DNA of 14,253 bases from an uncultured Chitinophagaceae bacterium (GCA_903832075.1 CAILAF010000426.1:1-14253); one strand, 5' to 3'. Positions 1-7,687 are shown, counted from the stretch's first letter. The notes: generated by a model from the letters alone, not told the origin. Numbers and translations are program-made.

Positions 1-704
1 AAATTAGAGAGATTACTTATATAAATTTAGATAATAAGAATGAAAAAACTTTTGTGACCAATGAAGATGTATTAAAATTTTTGATTGATAAAAAACCTGC
101 ACTCTTATTCACGCCTAACAGAACTTATTTATATTGTAATACCAATTTTGCTTTATTAGCATTAGTGATTAATAAAGTAACAGGAATATCTTACCCTCAA
201 TATATGAAAGATAGTGTGTTTAATCCGCTTGGACTAAAAAACACTTTTGTATTTAATGAAAATACTATTGCCGATTACGTTCCATCCTATTCATATAAAA
301 ATGAACCATACAAAATAGAAAAGTACGATTGCATTTATGGAGATAAAAATATATATAGTACTGTGCGTGATTTACAATTATGGGATAATGTATTGTATGA
401 AGGCAAGTTTGTAAGTAATGCAACTTTGCAAATGGCGTTCCAACCGTATAGTTATGATAGAAAACTTGGTAAAGGTCATTATTACGGATTTGCATGGCAC
501 CTATTTTATGATAATGTTTCCAACAATACTATTGTATATCATAATGGATGGTGGCATGGAAATAATACAGTGTTCACCAGATATATAAAAGATTCTGCAA
601 CACTTATTATTCTTGGAAATAAATTCAACAGAAATATTTATCATGCAAAAGAAATTGGTGCTATATTTTCTCAAAGTATTGATACTTCGGCTGTTGATGA
701 ATAA
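1..704 (+). CDS. Serine hydrolase, beta-lactamase-related (class C/PBP4*-like) family, 3' part
   Basis: The reading frame is open to the left edge (first complete codon at position 3), so this is the C-terminal 233 or so residues of a longer protein. I see a Y-C-N triad (132-140), matching the YxN motif of class C beta-lactamase-type serine hydrolases. Near the end an H-N-G motif followed by two tryptophans (540-548) fits the HxG/KTG position. The text between, with NPLGLKNT and YSTVRDLQLW, is typical of the Pfam Beta-lactamase family. The nucleophile SxxK motif should lie upstream, outside the window. Such proteins are usually exported peptidases or esterases acting on D-amino-acid peptides or esters; real beta-lactam resistance is not implied. 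It ends with TAA. No convincing terminator follows before hppA. The family call is firm; the substrate is unknown. Confidence 0.85.
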   Translation, partial: IREITYINLDNKNEKTFVTNEDVLKFLIDKKPALLFTPNRTYLYCNTNFALLALVINKVTGISYPQYMKDSVFNPLGLKNTFVFNENTIADYVPSYSYKNEPYKIEKYDCIYGDKNIYSTVRDLQLWDNVLYEGKFVSNATLQMAFQPYSYDRKLGKGHYYGFAWHLFYDNVSNNTIVYHNGWWHGNNTVFTRYIKDSATLIILGNKFNRNIYHAKEIGAIFSQSIDTSAVDE

Positions 705-770
705 CGCAAATTATTTATTCAATTATCAAAAAGTGCTGTAACTATTACAATATCAAGCAGCATTAAACGT

Positions 771-801
771 TTTACCTTATTTTTGCCGTCCAATATTTTT
801 G
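771..801 (+). promoter_or_regulatory. Possible Bacteroidetes-type promoter of hppA
   Basis: TTTA (771-774), a 19-nt spacer and TATTTTTG (794-801) fit the Bacteroidetes -33 TTTG / -7 TAnnTTTG pattern with one mismatch in the -33 box. A second TATTTTTG lies at 778-785, without a recognisable -33 partner. Transcription would begin roughly 30 nt before the hppA ATG. T-rich strings match this pattern easily by chance in such DNA. Confidence 0.35.
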
Positions 802-838
802 AAAACTAATTTATTAAACCTTACTACAACAATTGCTT

Positions 839-3256
839 ATGAACAGTTTGTTTTATGCAGTACCAGCGATGGGAGTGATAGGACTCTTGTACACGTTGGT
901 AAAATTTAACTGGGTTTCCAAACAAGATGCAGGAAATGACCGAATGAAAGAAATCAGCAACTATATTGCTGAAGGTGCCATGGCTTTTTTGAAAGCCGAA
1001 TGGCGGATACTTACTTACTTTGTAGCGATTGTTGCCCTCTTATTAGGCTACATGTCGACAAGAAATCCAAACTCACATTGGAGTATTGCAGTTGCATTCA
1101 TTATTGGAGCAATTAGCAGTGCATTGGCAGGTTATATTGGTATGAAAGTAGCTACCAAAGCAAATGTTCGTACTGCCAATGCTGCAAGAACAAGTTTATC
1201 TAAAGCATTATCTGTTTCATTTACAGGAGGCTCTGTAATGGGATTAGGAGTTGCTGGTCTTGCAGTGTTAGGCTTAGGCTCATTATTCTTAGTGTTAAAA
1301 CATTTTTTAGCACCAGGAGCTGAAGCTAACTCTGATGAAATGGTTAAGACCATTGAAGTATTGACTGGTTTTTCGTTAGGAGCAGAATCTATTGCTTTAT
1401 TTGCTCGTGTTGGAGGTGGTATTTATACTAAAGCTGCTGATGTGGGTGCTGATTTGGTTGGTAAGGTTGAAGCCGGTATTCCTGAAGATGATCCACGTAA
1501 TCCCGCTACTATTGCAGATAACGTTGGTGACAATGTTGGTGATGTTGCAGGAATGGGTGCAGATTTATTCGGATCTTATGTTGCAACTGTTTTAGCAACA
1601 ATGGTATTAGGACAAGAAACAAAATCAATAGATAATTATGGTGGCTTTGCCCCCATCCTATTGCCGATGCTCATTGCAGGTGTGGGTATATTATTTTCAA
1701 TCGTTGGTACTTTATTTGTTCGCGTAAGTGATGCAAAAGGAATTAATACTGACAATGTACAGAAAGCATTGAACATGGGAAATTGGGGCTCTATTATACT
1801 TACAGCTTTTGCATGTGGAGGATTAGTTTATTATATACTTCCTGAAACAATGACACTTCGTGGTATTGAATTTACAAAATGGGGTGTATTAGGTGCTATT
1901 GCAGTTGGTTTAGTAGTAGGTACTTTAATGAGTATCATTACGGAATATTATACTGCAATGGGCAAACGCCCGGTAATGAGTATCATTCGTCAATCTTCTA
2001 CGGGCCATGCTACTAATGTTATTGGAGGTTTAGCAGTCGGGATGGAATCTACATTATTGCCAATACTTGTTTTAGCAGGTGGCATTTGGGGTTCATATGC
2101 TTGTGCGGGTCTATACGGCGTAGCAATTGCTGCTGCTGGAATGATGGCAACTACAGCCATGCAATTAGCTATTGATGCATTCGGACCAATTGCAGATAAT
2201 GCAGGCGGTATTGCTGAAATGAGCGAATTACCAAAAGAAGTTCGAGAAAAAACAGATGTATTAGATGCTGTGGGAAATACTACTGCTGCCTCAGGTAAAG
2301 GTTTCGCAATAGCTTCGGCTGCTTTAACCGCTTTAGCCTTATTTGCAGCTTATGTTGGAGTAATTAATAATAATGGCTATGCGATGAGTGGTATAGATAT
2401 TTATAAAGCAAAAGTTTTAGCAAGTTTATTTGTTGGAGGAATGATTCCATTCATTTTCTCTTCATTAGCTATACGAGCAGTAGGTGAAGCTGCCATGGCA
2501 ATGGTAGAAGAAGTTCGTCGTCAGTTTAAAACCATTCCTGGTATCATGGAAGGAACAGGGAAACCGGAATATGATAAATGTGTGGCTATTTCAACTGAAG
2601 CATCTATCAAAAAAATGATGTTACCTGGTGCAATTGCAATCTTATCTCCATTGATCATTGGTTTTATTTTAGGTCCAGAAGCATTAGGTGGTTTCTTAGC
2701 AGGTGCAACTGTTAGTGGTGTACTGATGGGGATGTTCCAAAACAATGCAGGAGGTGCTTGGGATAATGCTAAAAAATCTTTTGAAAAAGGTGTTGAAATT
2801 AACGGACAGATATATTATAAAAAATCAGAGCCACATAAAGCATCTGTAACGGGTGATACAGTTGGTGATCCTTTTAAAGATACATCAGGACCGTCTATGA
2901 ATATTCTAATCAAATTAATGTCAATCGTTTCTTTAGTTGTAGCTCCTACTCTGGCTCAAATACATAAGTCAGATGTGCAAACCAGTAAAATAGAAAAAAG
3001 AATTGAAGTAAAAATTGGAGACAATACTACTGCTTCTATTGCAATGACAAGCAATAAAGAAAATATTGATGCTTTGATTGAAGCTTTAAAGAAAGATGGA
3101 TTGGCTCAAGGAAACAATACTGATGTGCAAATAAATAATGGCATACTTACCATTAATGGAAACGTACAATCTGCAGAGGTTTCAAAGAAATATGCCTCTT
3201 ATTTTCCGAAAGGAGATGAAAAAATTTCTTTAAAAGTTGATGTTGAAAAGAAATAA
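839..3256 (+). CDS. hppA: K+-dependent membrane-bound ion-translocating pyrophosphatase with extra C-terminal domain
   Basis: Integral inner-membrane pump that couples pyrophosphate hydrolysis to H+ and/or Na+ export. I start at ATG 839 (805 residues); an in-frame TTG lies 6 bp upstream. The catalytic block is intact: GGGIYTKAADVGADLVGKVE around residues 192-211, EDDPRNP at 216-222 and DNVGDNVGD at 227-235. GNTTAA followed by S-G-K-G has Ala483 and Gly486 where K+-independent enzymes have Lys and Thr, so the enzyme should need K+. The ion-selectivity Glu is not in the helix after GADLFGSY; instead Glu183 sits in GAES-IALF, the preceding helix. I recall this arrangement from K+-dependent H+-pumping enzymes of Flavobacterium type, so H+ transport is my inference. 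The usual family end falls near residue 708. Residues 709-805 are an added soluble tail, probably periplasmic because M-PPases have 16 helices with both ends outside. It is followed by a strong terminator and is probably monocistronic. Confidence 0.96.
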   Translation: MNSLFYAVPAMGVIGLLYTLVKFNWVSKQDAGNDRMKEISNYIAEGAMAFLKAEWRILTYFVAIVALLLGYMSTRNPNSHWSIAVAFIIGAISSALAGYIGMKVATKANVRTANAARTSLSKALSVSFTGGSVMGLGVAGLAVLGLGSLFLVLKHFLAPGAEANSDEMVKTIEVLTGFSLGAESIALFARVGGGIYTKAADVGADLVGKVEAGIPEDDPRNPATIADNVGDNVGDVAGMGADLFGSYVATVLATMVLGQETKSIDNYGGFAPILLPMLIAGVGILFSIVGTLFVRVSDAKGINTDNVQKALNMGNWGSIILTAFACGGLVYYILPETMTLRGIEFTKWGVLGAIAVGLVVGTLMSIITEYYTAMGKRPVMSIIRQSSTGHATNVIGGLAVGMESTLLPILVLAGGIWGSYACAGLYGVAIAAAGMMATTAMQLAIDAFGPIADNAGGIAEMSELPKEVREKTDVLDAVGNTTAASGKGFAIASAALTALALFAAYVGVINNNGYAMSGIDIYKAKVLASLFVGGMIPFIFSSLAIRAVGEAAMAMVEEVRRQFKTIPGIMEGTGKPEYDKCVAISTEASIKKMMLPGAIAILSPLIIGFILGPEALGGFLAGATVSGVLMGMFQNNAGGAWDNAKKSFEKGVEINGQIYYKKSEPHKASVTGDTVGDPFKDTSGPSMNILIKLMSIVSLVVAPTLAQIHKSDVQTSKIEKRIEVKIGDNTTASIAMTSNKENIDALIEALKKDGLAQGNNTDVQINNGILTINGNVQSAEVSKKYASYFPKGDEKISLKVDVEKK

Positions 3257-3282
3257 ATCTAAACTTACTTCGTTATTAATAT

Positions 3283-3315
3283 AATCCCGACCTGCAAAGT
3301 CGGGATTTATTTTTC
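3283..3315 (+). terminator. Rho-independent terminator after hppA
   Basis: A perfect 9-bp stem, AATCCCGAC (3283-3291) pairing with GTCGGGATT (3299-3307), has a 7-nt loop and runs straight into a T-rich tract (3306-3314). It lies 27 nt past the hppA stop and should end its transcript, separating hppA from the small cysteine-protein genes. Confidence 0.85.
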
Positions 3316-3440
3316 CAGAACCCTTTGATTTAACGCTTCAATTCCATTATCATAGAAAATCCTTTTTGTTGATTTACTTCTGTAAATGACATTAATGTAA
3401 TGCTGATTGCAAATTATTATACCTTAATAAAACAAGAATT

Positions 3441-3713
3441 ATGATTAATAGAATGCGTTATAATGTTATTGTTACTATTCTTGGAATAACAATTGTCTTT
3501 ACTACAATCGCTTCCCCTTATACTCAAATGATAGGTAAATATTATCTTCCCGCAAAAGATTATACCTGCTGTAAAAACGATCAGCTTTATGTTTATCACT
3601 ATTATTCAAATAAGTTTTTGTGGATTAAAACAACGCAAGGGTATACTGCTGAAGCCGTTGGCAAACCAATTCCCGGGGGATGTTACGTACAGTGCCTTTC
3701 TAATTTAAAATAA
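3441..3713 (+). CDS. Small membrane-anchored four-cysteine protein, first of a tandem paralogous pair
   Basis: A 90-residue protein of no family I recognise. Residues 8-25 form one hydrophobic segment (signal anchor or uncleaved signal peptide; no lipobox), followed by SPYTQMIGKYY. The remaining 65 residues are rich in Tyr and Lys, with Cys at 43, 44, 81 and 85. The patterns are D-Y-T-C-C-K-N-D-Q-L-Y, then Y-Y, F-L-W, G-Y and finally P-G-G-C-Y-V-Q-C. The spacing suggests two disulfides in an exported microdomain. It aligns without gaps to the gene at 3867 (about 44% identity over 78 residues by hand), and this shared pattern is the main evidence that both are real genes. I chose ATG 3441; a second ATG lies four codons on. 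I saw no clear promoter or terminator of its own. Function unknown. Confidence 0.72.
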   Translation: MINRMRYNVIVTILGITIVFTTIASPYTQMIGKYYLPAKDYTCCKNDQLYVYHYYSNKFLWIKTTQGYTAEAVGKPIPGGCYVQCLSNLK

Positions 3714-3805
3714 GTCTGCTCTCAACAGCTTTAGCCTTCTTAATATTAAAAATAGCTGAAACTATTACCATATTGATTAAAATGGGGTGAAATTTCGTGC
3801 AGATG

Positions 3806-3838
3806 TTTGGAGTATATGTGCATTGGCTTATACATTTG
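3806..3838 (+). promoter_or_regulatory. Bacteroidetes-type promoter before the second cysteine protein gene
   Basis: TTTG (3806-3809) and TACATTTG (3831-3838) match the Bacteroidetes -33 TTTG / -7 TAnnTTTG consensus exactly, with a 21-nt spacer inside the usual 19-21 range. The start codon at 3867 lies 28 nt downstream of the -7 box, leaving a short leader. This suggests the second paralogue can be expressed independently of the first. Confidence 0.65.
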
Positions 3839-3866
3839 TGTCCTATCCAATAACTATTAAAAACCA

Positions 3867-4136
3867 ATGTCCATGTTGAACAAATTTAAATTGAACGTAG
3901 CTGTAATCTTAACAGCACTTTCTCTTGTAACAGTTACCGTTATTGCTCCCTATAGCGATATGTTCGGTAAACACTACAAAAACACTTTAGATTTTACTTG
4001 TTGCAAAGGCGACCAATTGTATGCTCACCGTTATTATGTTGAGCGCTTTTTCTGGGTTGAAATTGGCAGCGGTTATTCTGTTGATCCAATAGGCAATCCA
4101 ACACCTGGAGGTTGTAACATCCAGTGTGCTGAATAA
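3867..4136 (+). CDS. Small membrane-anchored four-cysteine protein, second of the tandem pair
   Basis: An 89-residue paralogue of the preceding gene. It has an N-terminal hydrophobic segment (about residues 9-27), then APYSDMFGKHY, then a soluble part with Cys at 45, 46, 83 and 87. Residues conserved between the two copies include TCCK-x-DQLY, the YY pair, F-x-W, GY, and PxPGGC-x-x-QC at the C-terminus. The shared Gly, Pro, Trp and Cys suggest a disulfide-stabilised fold facing the periplasm or outside. I start at ATG 3867; an in-frame ATG at 3873 is equally possible. A consensus promoter lies upstream and a hairpin terminator downstream, so this copy looks like a complete single-gene unit. 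I cannot name a function; a small envelope protein or secreted-peptide precursor are both possible. Confidence 0.78.
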   Translation: MSMLNKFKLNVAVILTALSLVTVTVIAPYSDMFGKHYKNTLDFTCCKGDQLYAHRYYVERFFWVEIGSGYSVDPIGNPTPGGCNIQCAE

Positions 4137-4176
4137 GCCGCAGAAAACGATTTGAGTATACAAATTATATTGCATT

Positions 4177-4217
4177 AACACCTTGAAATTCTTTTCGGGG
4201 TGTTCTTACTATTTTTT
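4177..4217 (+). terminator. Hairpin terminator after the second cysteine protein gene
   Basis: A continuous 12-bp stem pairs 4177-4188 with 4193-4204, including two G-U pairs, around a 4-nt loop. A run of six T follows at 4212-4217, after a 6-nt gap. It begins 40 nt past the TAA at 4134-4136. The gap before the T-run makes it slightly imperfect, but position and stability fit an intrinsic terminator. Confidence 0.6.
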
Positions 4218-4270
4218 GTCTGCCCTATTCTAAGTAATTTCCATTTCCTTCCCAAATTTTAAACTTTCTT

Positions 4271-4300
4271 TTACGAAAGAATACGTATTTTGCTTACGAA
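4271..4300. promoter_or_regulatory. Candidate operator/promoter region of the BlaI-type repressor gene
   Basis: A perfect 10-bp palindrome, AATACGTATT (4280-4289), overlaps a -7-like TATTTTG (4286-4292). It is flanked by two copies of TTACGAA (4271-4277 and 4294-4300) set 23 bp apart. BlaI/MecI repressors bind dyads with TAC(A)/(T)GTA half-sites and usually control their own promoter, so this is the obvious candidate operator for the gene starting at 4315. The sequence features are certain; the regulatory role is inferred. Confidence 0.4.
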
Positions 4301-4314
4301 TTAAATCGTACCAA

Positions 4315-4698
4315 ATGAGTATTCTTAAACATTTAAAGCCTACCGAAAGCGAATTGGAAATATTACGCATACTATGGGATAAACAAAAAGCCACGGTTCG
4401 GGAAGTGCACGAAATATTGAGTACACATAAAGATGCAGGCTATACTACTACGCTAAAATTAATGCAGATTATGTTTGAAAAAGGTTTAGTGAAAAGAGAT
4501 GATCGTAATAAAACACATATCTACTTTGCCAACATTAGTAAAGAAAATACGCAGCATCAATTTGTTGGTAAGATGATTCATACTTTGTTTGGAGGTTCTC
4601 CAACACAATTAGTGATGCAAGCATTGGGTAATCATAAACATACAGAAGAAGAATTAGAAGAAATACAAAAATTGCTGAATAATCTTAAAAAGCAATAA
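4315..4698 (+). CDS. BlaI/MecI/CopY-family transcriptional repressor
   Basis: A 127-residue winged-helix repressor of the penicillinase-repressor family. The N-terminal two thirds carry the DNA-binding domain: LKPTESELEILRILW, then KATVREVHEIL, the recognition-helix region GYTTTLKLMQIMFEKGLVKRDD and the wing with THIYFA. The C-terminal helical part (about 75-127, with EEELEEIQKLL) is the dimerisation and cleavage region. Length and layout are normal for the family. The start ATG 4315 gives the expected N-terminus. The next gene, an M56 metallopeptidase, begins 4 bp after its stop, so the two are co-transcribed. In the known pair, the peptidase senses a signal and triggers cleavage of the repressor. 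A palindrome and direct repeats just upstream suggest autoregulation. The regulon cannot be told from this window; no beta-lactamase gene is adjacent. Confidence 0.93.
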   Translation: MSILKHLKPTESELEILRILWDKQKATVREVHEILSTHKDAGYTTTLKLMQIMFEKGLVKRDDRNKTHIYFANISKENTQHQFVGKMIHTLFGGSPTQLVMQALGNHKHTEEELEEIQKLLNNLKKQ

Positions 4699-4702
4699 TC
4701 CA

Positions 4703-6661
4703 ATGCAGTCACTTTTCCATTCTTATTTTTTTCAGGCTTTGGGATTTGCCATTGTTAATAGTATCTGGCAAATGTCAATTATATGGATTGCATTTATTTT
4801 ATTGAATATTTTTTTCAAACCTACAGCGATCAATAAATACAGAATTGCAGTAACTGCACAATTCATCGGCTTTATATGGTTTGTAATAACATTACAATTT
4901 TATTATGCAAAATGTACTGAGTTGTTTTCTTCTCAAAATACTATCATCAATACTGATACTTCATTTATTATTCCTGATGATGGAAATACTTTTCAATCAC
5001 TTTTATTACATGCTTTGATTAAAGCAGAACAGTTTTTACCAATAATCTCATTTGCATATTTATTATTATTGATGATACTTTTTACAAAATGGATTACTAA
5101 TTATAAATCCATACAACACATATGCAGTAAGGGTTTGAATAAAATAGAATTAGAATGGAGGATATTTGTTCAACAAAAAGCAGTTCATTTAGGAATTAAA
5201 AGAAATATTAAAATTTATATCTCACAATTCATCAGCAGTCCATTAACAATTGGTTTTATAAAACCAATTATATTAATTCCATTAGCAAGTATCAATTGTT
5301 TAACAACAGTTCAAATGGAAGCTGTGTTATTACACGAATTGGCACACATCAAACGACAAGATTATTTGTTGAATTTAATTTTATCCGTCACAGAAACGAT
5401 TTTATTCTTTAATCCATTCACTCAACTTTTCAGTAAAACTATTCAATGCGAAAGAGAAAATGCATGTGATGATTGGGTATTACAATTTCAATATAATCCT
5501 GCTGTTTATGCAGATGCATTATTGCAAATCGCTTCTTTGTCAAATAAAATTTCTCCCACTTTATCAATGAATATTGTTAACAAAAACAAAGATTTATTAT
5601 TGGCAAGAATTAAAAGAATAGTCTTTCAAAGAGAACAAAATTTCAATTACCGGAATCAAATTATTTCTTTACTAATAATTACAGCCATTGTTGGTTGTAT
5701 TGCATGGATGCAACCTTCTTCTTTTCATTCTAATAATAATATCCCCGCTTCAATAAATATTCATTCTTCAAATAAAATTATTATAGAACCCTTATCTGCA
5801 AAGGTTGATAATCCATTATTCAATCCAATCTTTTTCTTAAAAACACCTTTGCAAAAAGAAGTTGAAAAAAATATTCAAATAGTGATCAAAAATTCTAAGC
5901 ATGCAACACAATCATTAATAAATAACACATCTATTTTAATAAGCAACATCCCGGTTGTTGAAAAAGAATTAACATTAATTGATTTGAATCATATTCAAAA
6001 AAAGATAACACCACAATTAAAAGTTACAAATAGAGATACTGTTGCTTCGAAAAAAACTATACCGTTTGTTTTTGATGATAAATTTATTACACAACTTTCA
6101 ATGATTGGCAAGAAGATAGATAAAATGAAAACAGATATTGATGATGAAATGAGCAATAATGAATTCTCTGAAACAGAACAAACTAAATGGAAAGAAGAAA
6201 TCAATAATGCCATTCATTCTTTAGAAGATGAAGGTAGTCCGGCTATCAAAAAGTTGAAGAAATTGGAAGATGATTGGCAACGCAAAAATATCTTTTTAAA
6301 AAATCATCAATTAGAAATGCAGAAGCAAATATTGAAACAAAAATTCACAACTATCGCTGCAACAATTCATCTTACAAAAAGAAAACTTGATTCACTCAAT
6401 CAAATATATACTTCCCAAAATTTTCCTTCAGTAAACAATGAGCTATTGCCTGAAACACAGATGCATACTGCATTATATGGATTATCTGATGATGATGAAA
6501 ATTCAATTGCAACAGTAACAGTTAATAAAATAGATAGTACAAACAAAGTAAGTGATAATCAATTAAAAGCAGACAGTACGATTGAGAAAAAAATAGAGAT
6601 TATTATTTTTGATAAAAAAGGAAAAGAGAAAAAGATCATTATTCAAATTGATAAAGAGTAA
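4703..6661 (+). CDS. M56 family (BlaR1-type) membrane zinc metallopeptidase with novel C-terminal region
   Basis: A 652-residue membrane peptidase. Hydrophobic helices lie at about 11-38, 46-68 and 111-131. The zinc site follows: His211-Glu-Leu-Ala-His215, then Glu252 in the CERENACDDW stretch, where family members have the third ligand followed by a conserved Asp (256). A last helix spans about 320-335, placing the peptidase domain in the cytoplasm and the rest outside. In BlaR1/MecR1 the outside part is a penicillin-binding sensor. Here it is about 315 residues with no SxxK or KTG-like motif that I can see. It contains a highly charged helical, probably coiled-coil stretch (about 463-569) and a Lys/Ile-rich tail with alternating beta-strand character. 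The partner repressor gene ends 4 bp upstream. The signal sensed is unknown and unlikely to be a beta-lactam by the classic acylation mechanism. The stop codon is 3 bp from that of the convergent gene. Confidence 0.9.
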   Translation: MQSLFHSYFFQALGFAIVNSIWQMSIIWIAFILLNIFFKPTAINKYRIAVTAQFIGFIWFVITLQFYYAKCTELFSSQNTIINTDTSFIIPDDGNTFQSLLLHALIKAEQFLPIISFAYLLLLMILFTKWITNYKSIQHICSKGLNKIELEWRIFVQQKAVHLGIKRNIKIYISQFISSPLTIGFIKPIILIPLASINCLTTVQMEAVLLHELAHIKRQDYLLNLILSVTETILFFNPFTQLFSKTIQCERENACDDWVLQFQYNPAVYADALLQIASLSNKISPTLSMNIVNKNKDLLLARIKRIVFQREQNFNYRNQIISLLIITAIVGCIAWMQPSSFHSNNNIPASINIHSSNKIIIEPLSAKVDNPLFNPIFFLKTPLQKEVEKNIQIVIKNSKHATQSLINNTSILISNIPVVEKELTLIDLNHIQKKITPQLKVTNRDTVASKKTIPFVFDDKFITQLSMIGKKIDKMKTDIDDEMSNNEFSETEQTKWKEEINNAIHSLEDEGSPAIKKLKKLEDDWQRKNIFLKNHQLEMQKQILKQKFTTIAATIHLTKRKLDSLNQIYTSQNFPSVNNELLPETQMHTALYGLSDDDENSIATVTVNKIDSTNKVSDNQLKADSTIEKKIEIIIFDKKGKEKKIIIQIDKE

Positions 6662-6664
6662 TAC

Positions 6665-7687
6665 TTACCACAAATTTCTGGGACATGAATCATTATATTT
6701 ATTTCCCAATAAAAAGCCAATCAATATTTCATGCGTTCCTTTACTCACAGTATTTAATGGTGAGGTTGTAAAATCATATGAATAACCAATATTAAATTTA
6801 TAGTTAAGGTTCACTCCTAACATAGCAGCATAACCATCATTCATCCTGTAAGATGCACCAAACCAAATAATATCTTGGTATTGCAATTTTGCATTTAAAT
6901 CAATTCCAACCGGTAAGGGATTTACAAAACGAAACATTACTGATGGTAAAAGTGTAAAGTCGGGATCTAACATCATCCGATAACCGGCAGATAAAAAAAG
7001 ATGTGGAACTAAATTACTGTTTTGCACAGACACACTATTATTTGAATAAGTGATTGGTTCGGGAATGATTTGTTGTGCTGCTATTCCAAGAAAATAATCT
7101 CTTGAGTATAACCATAAACCTGCACTAATATCCGGTTTTATTTTATTCAATATACCACTGCTTCCAACTGCAGGATCAACAGGTGTTGCAAAACTTAATT
7201 GACTTGCATTCAAACTCATTTGAGTAATCCCAACTGAAAAGCCACCGGATAAAGAAGTGTGTGGTGCAATACCTACATGATATGCATATGTTCCATAAGC
7301 AGCAAAACGATTTAAAGGGCCTGTAGCATCATTTAAAATAGTAAGCCCTACTCCCGCATGATTCTCAGCTTTCTGATAATCTTGCCAATAAGCTATTCCT
7401 CTGGGATTCGCACCAGGCGCATGAAAGCTAGAAGCATTCTCTCTTTCATAATCACTCTTATGTAATGGGCCTTGTATAGTAAGATAAGTAGTAACGGGTG
7501 CATCTTGCAAGCCAACCCATTGCATTCTGTGACTGGCTTTAATATCCCAATAATTTTCAATTCCTGCAACAGCAGGATTAATTAAATAGTTATTTAAAAT
7601 ATATTGAGTATAATAAGGTCTTTGTTGTGCATAATCAGTATTACACAATATCACACTCACTAATACAAAAGCAATTTTCACATTCAT
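6665..7687 (-). CDS. PorP/SprF family T9SS-associated outer-membrane protein
   Basis: A 340-residue outer-membrane beta-barrel protein of the PorP/SprF family. It has a signal peptide (about 1-20, ending DYAQ) followed directly by the family signature YYTQYILNNYLINPAVAG and then ASHRMQWVGL. Alternating beta-strands run to the C-terminus, which ends in a short Cys-containing tail (NDSCPRNLW) as in many relatives. Family members work with the type IX secretion system. SprF is needed for surface delivery of the adhesin SprB, and paralogues are commonly encoded just downstream of large T9SS cargo genes, as here: the 1742-residue PKD protein ends 65 bp upstream. I infer that this protein helps secrete or anchor that cargo. 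The start ATG is at 7687. A tandem 20-bp duplication lies immediately before it and may influence translation. Confidence 0.93.
   Translation of the reverse strand: MNVKIAFVLVSVILCNTDYAQQRPYYTQYILNNYLINPAVAGIENYWDIKASHRMQWVGLQDAPVTTYLTIQGPLHKSDYERENASSFHAPGANPRGIAYWQDYQKAENHAGVGLTILNDATGPLNRFAAYGTYAYHVGIAPHTSLSGGFSVGITQMSLNASQLSFATPVDPAVGSSGILNKIKPDISAGLWLYSRDYFLGIAAQQIIPEPITYSNNSVSVQNSNLVPHLFLSAGYRMMLDPDFTLLPSVMFRFVNPLPVGIDLNAKLQYQDIIWFGASYRMNDGYAAMLGVNLNYKFNIGYSYDFTTSPLNTVSKGTHEILIGFLLGNKYNDSCPRNLW

Noticed and set aside
732..764. Hairpin after the serine hydrolase gene as a terminator
   Set aside because: A 7-bp stem including a G-T pair, with a 19-nt loop and no real T-run, is too weak to call.
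833..838. TTG start six bases before the hppA ATG
   Set aside because: It would add only two residues and has no better ribosome binding context; ATG at 839 is the ordinary choice.
3730..3765. Hairpin CAGCT/AGCTG between the two small cysteine protein genes as a terminator
   Set aside because: There are only 5 bp of stem with a long loop, and no T tract follows.
4703..6661. True beta-lactam sensor BlaR1
   Set aside because: The zinc-peptidase half fits, but no penicillin-binding motifs are visible in the C-terminal half, so the name blaR1 was not assigned.
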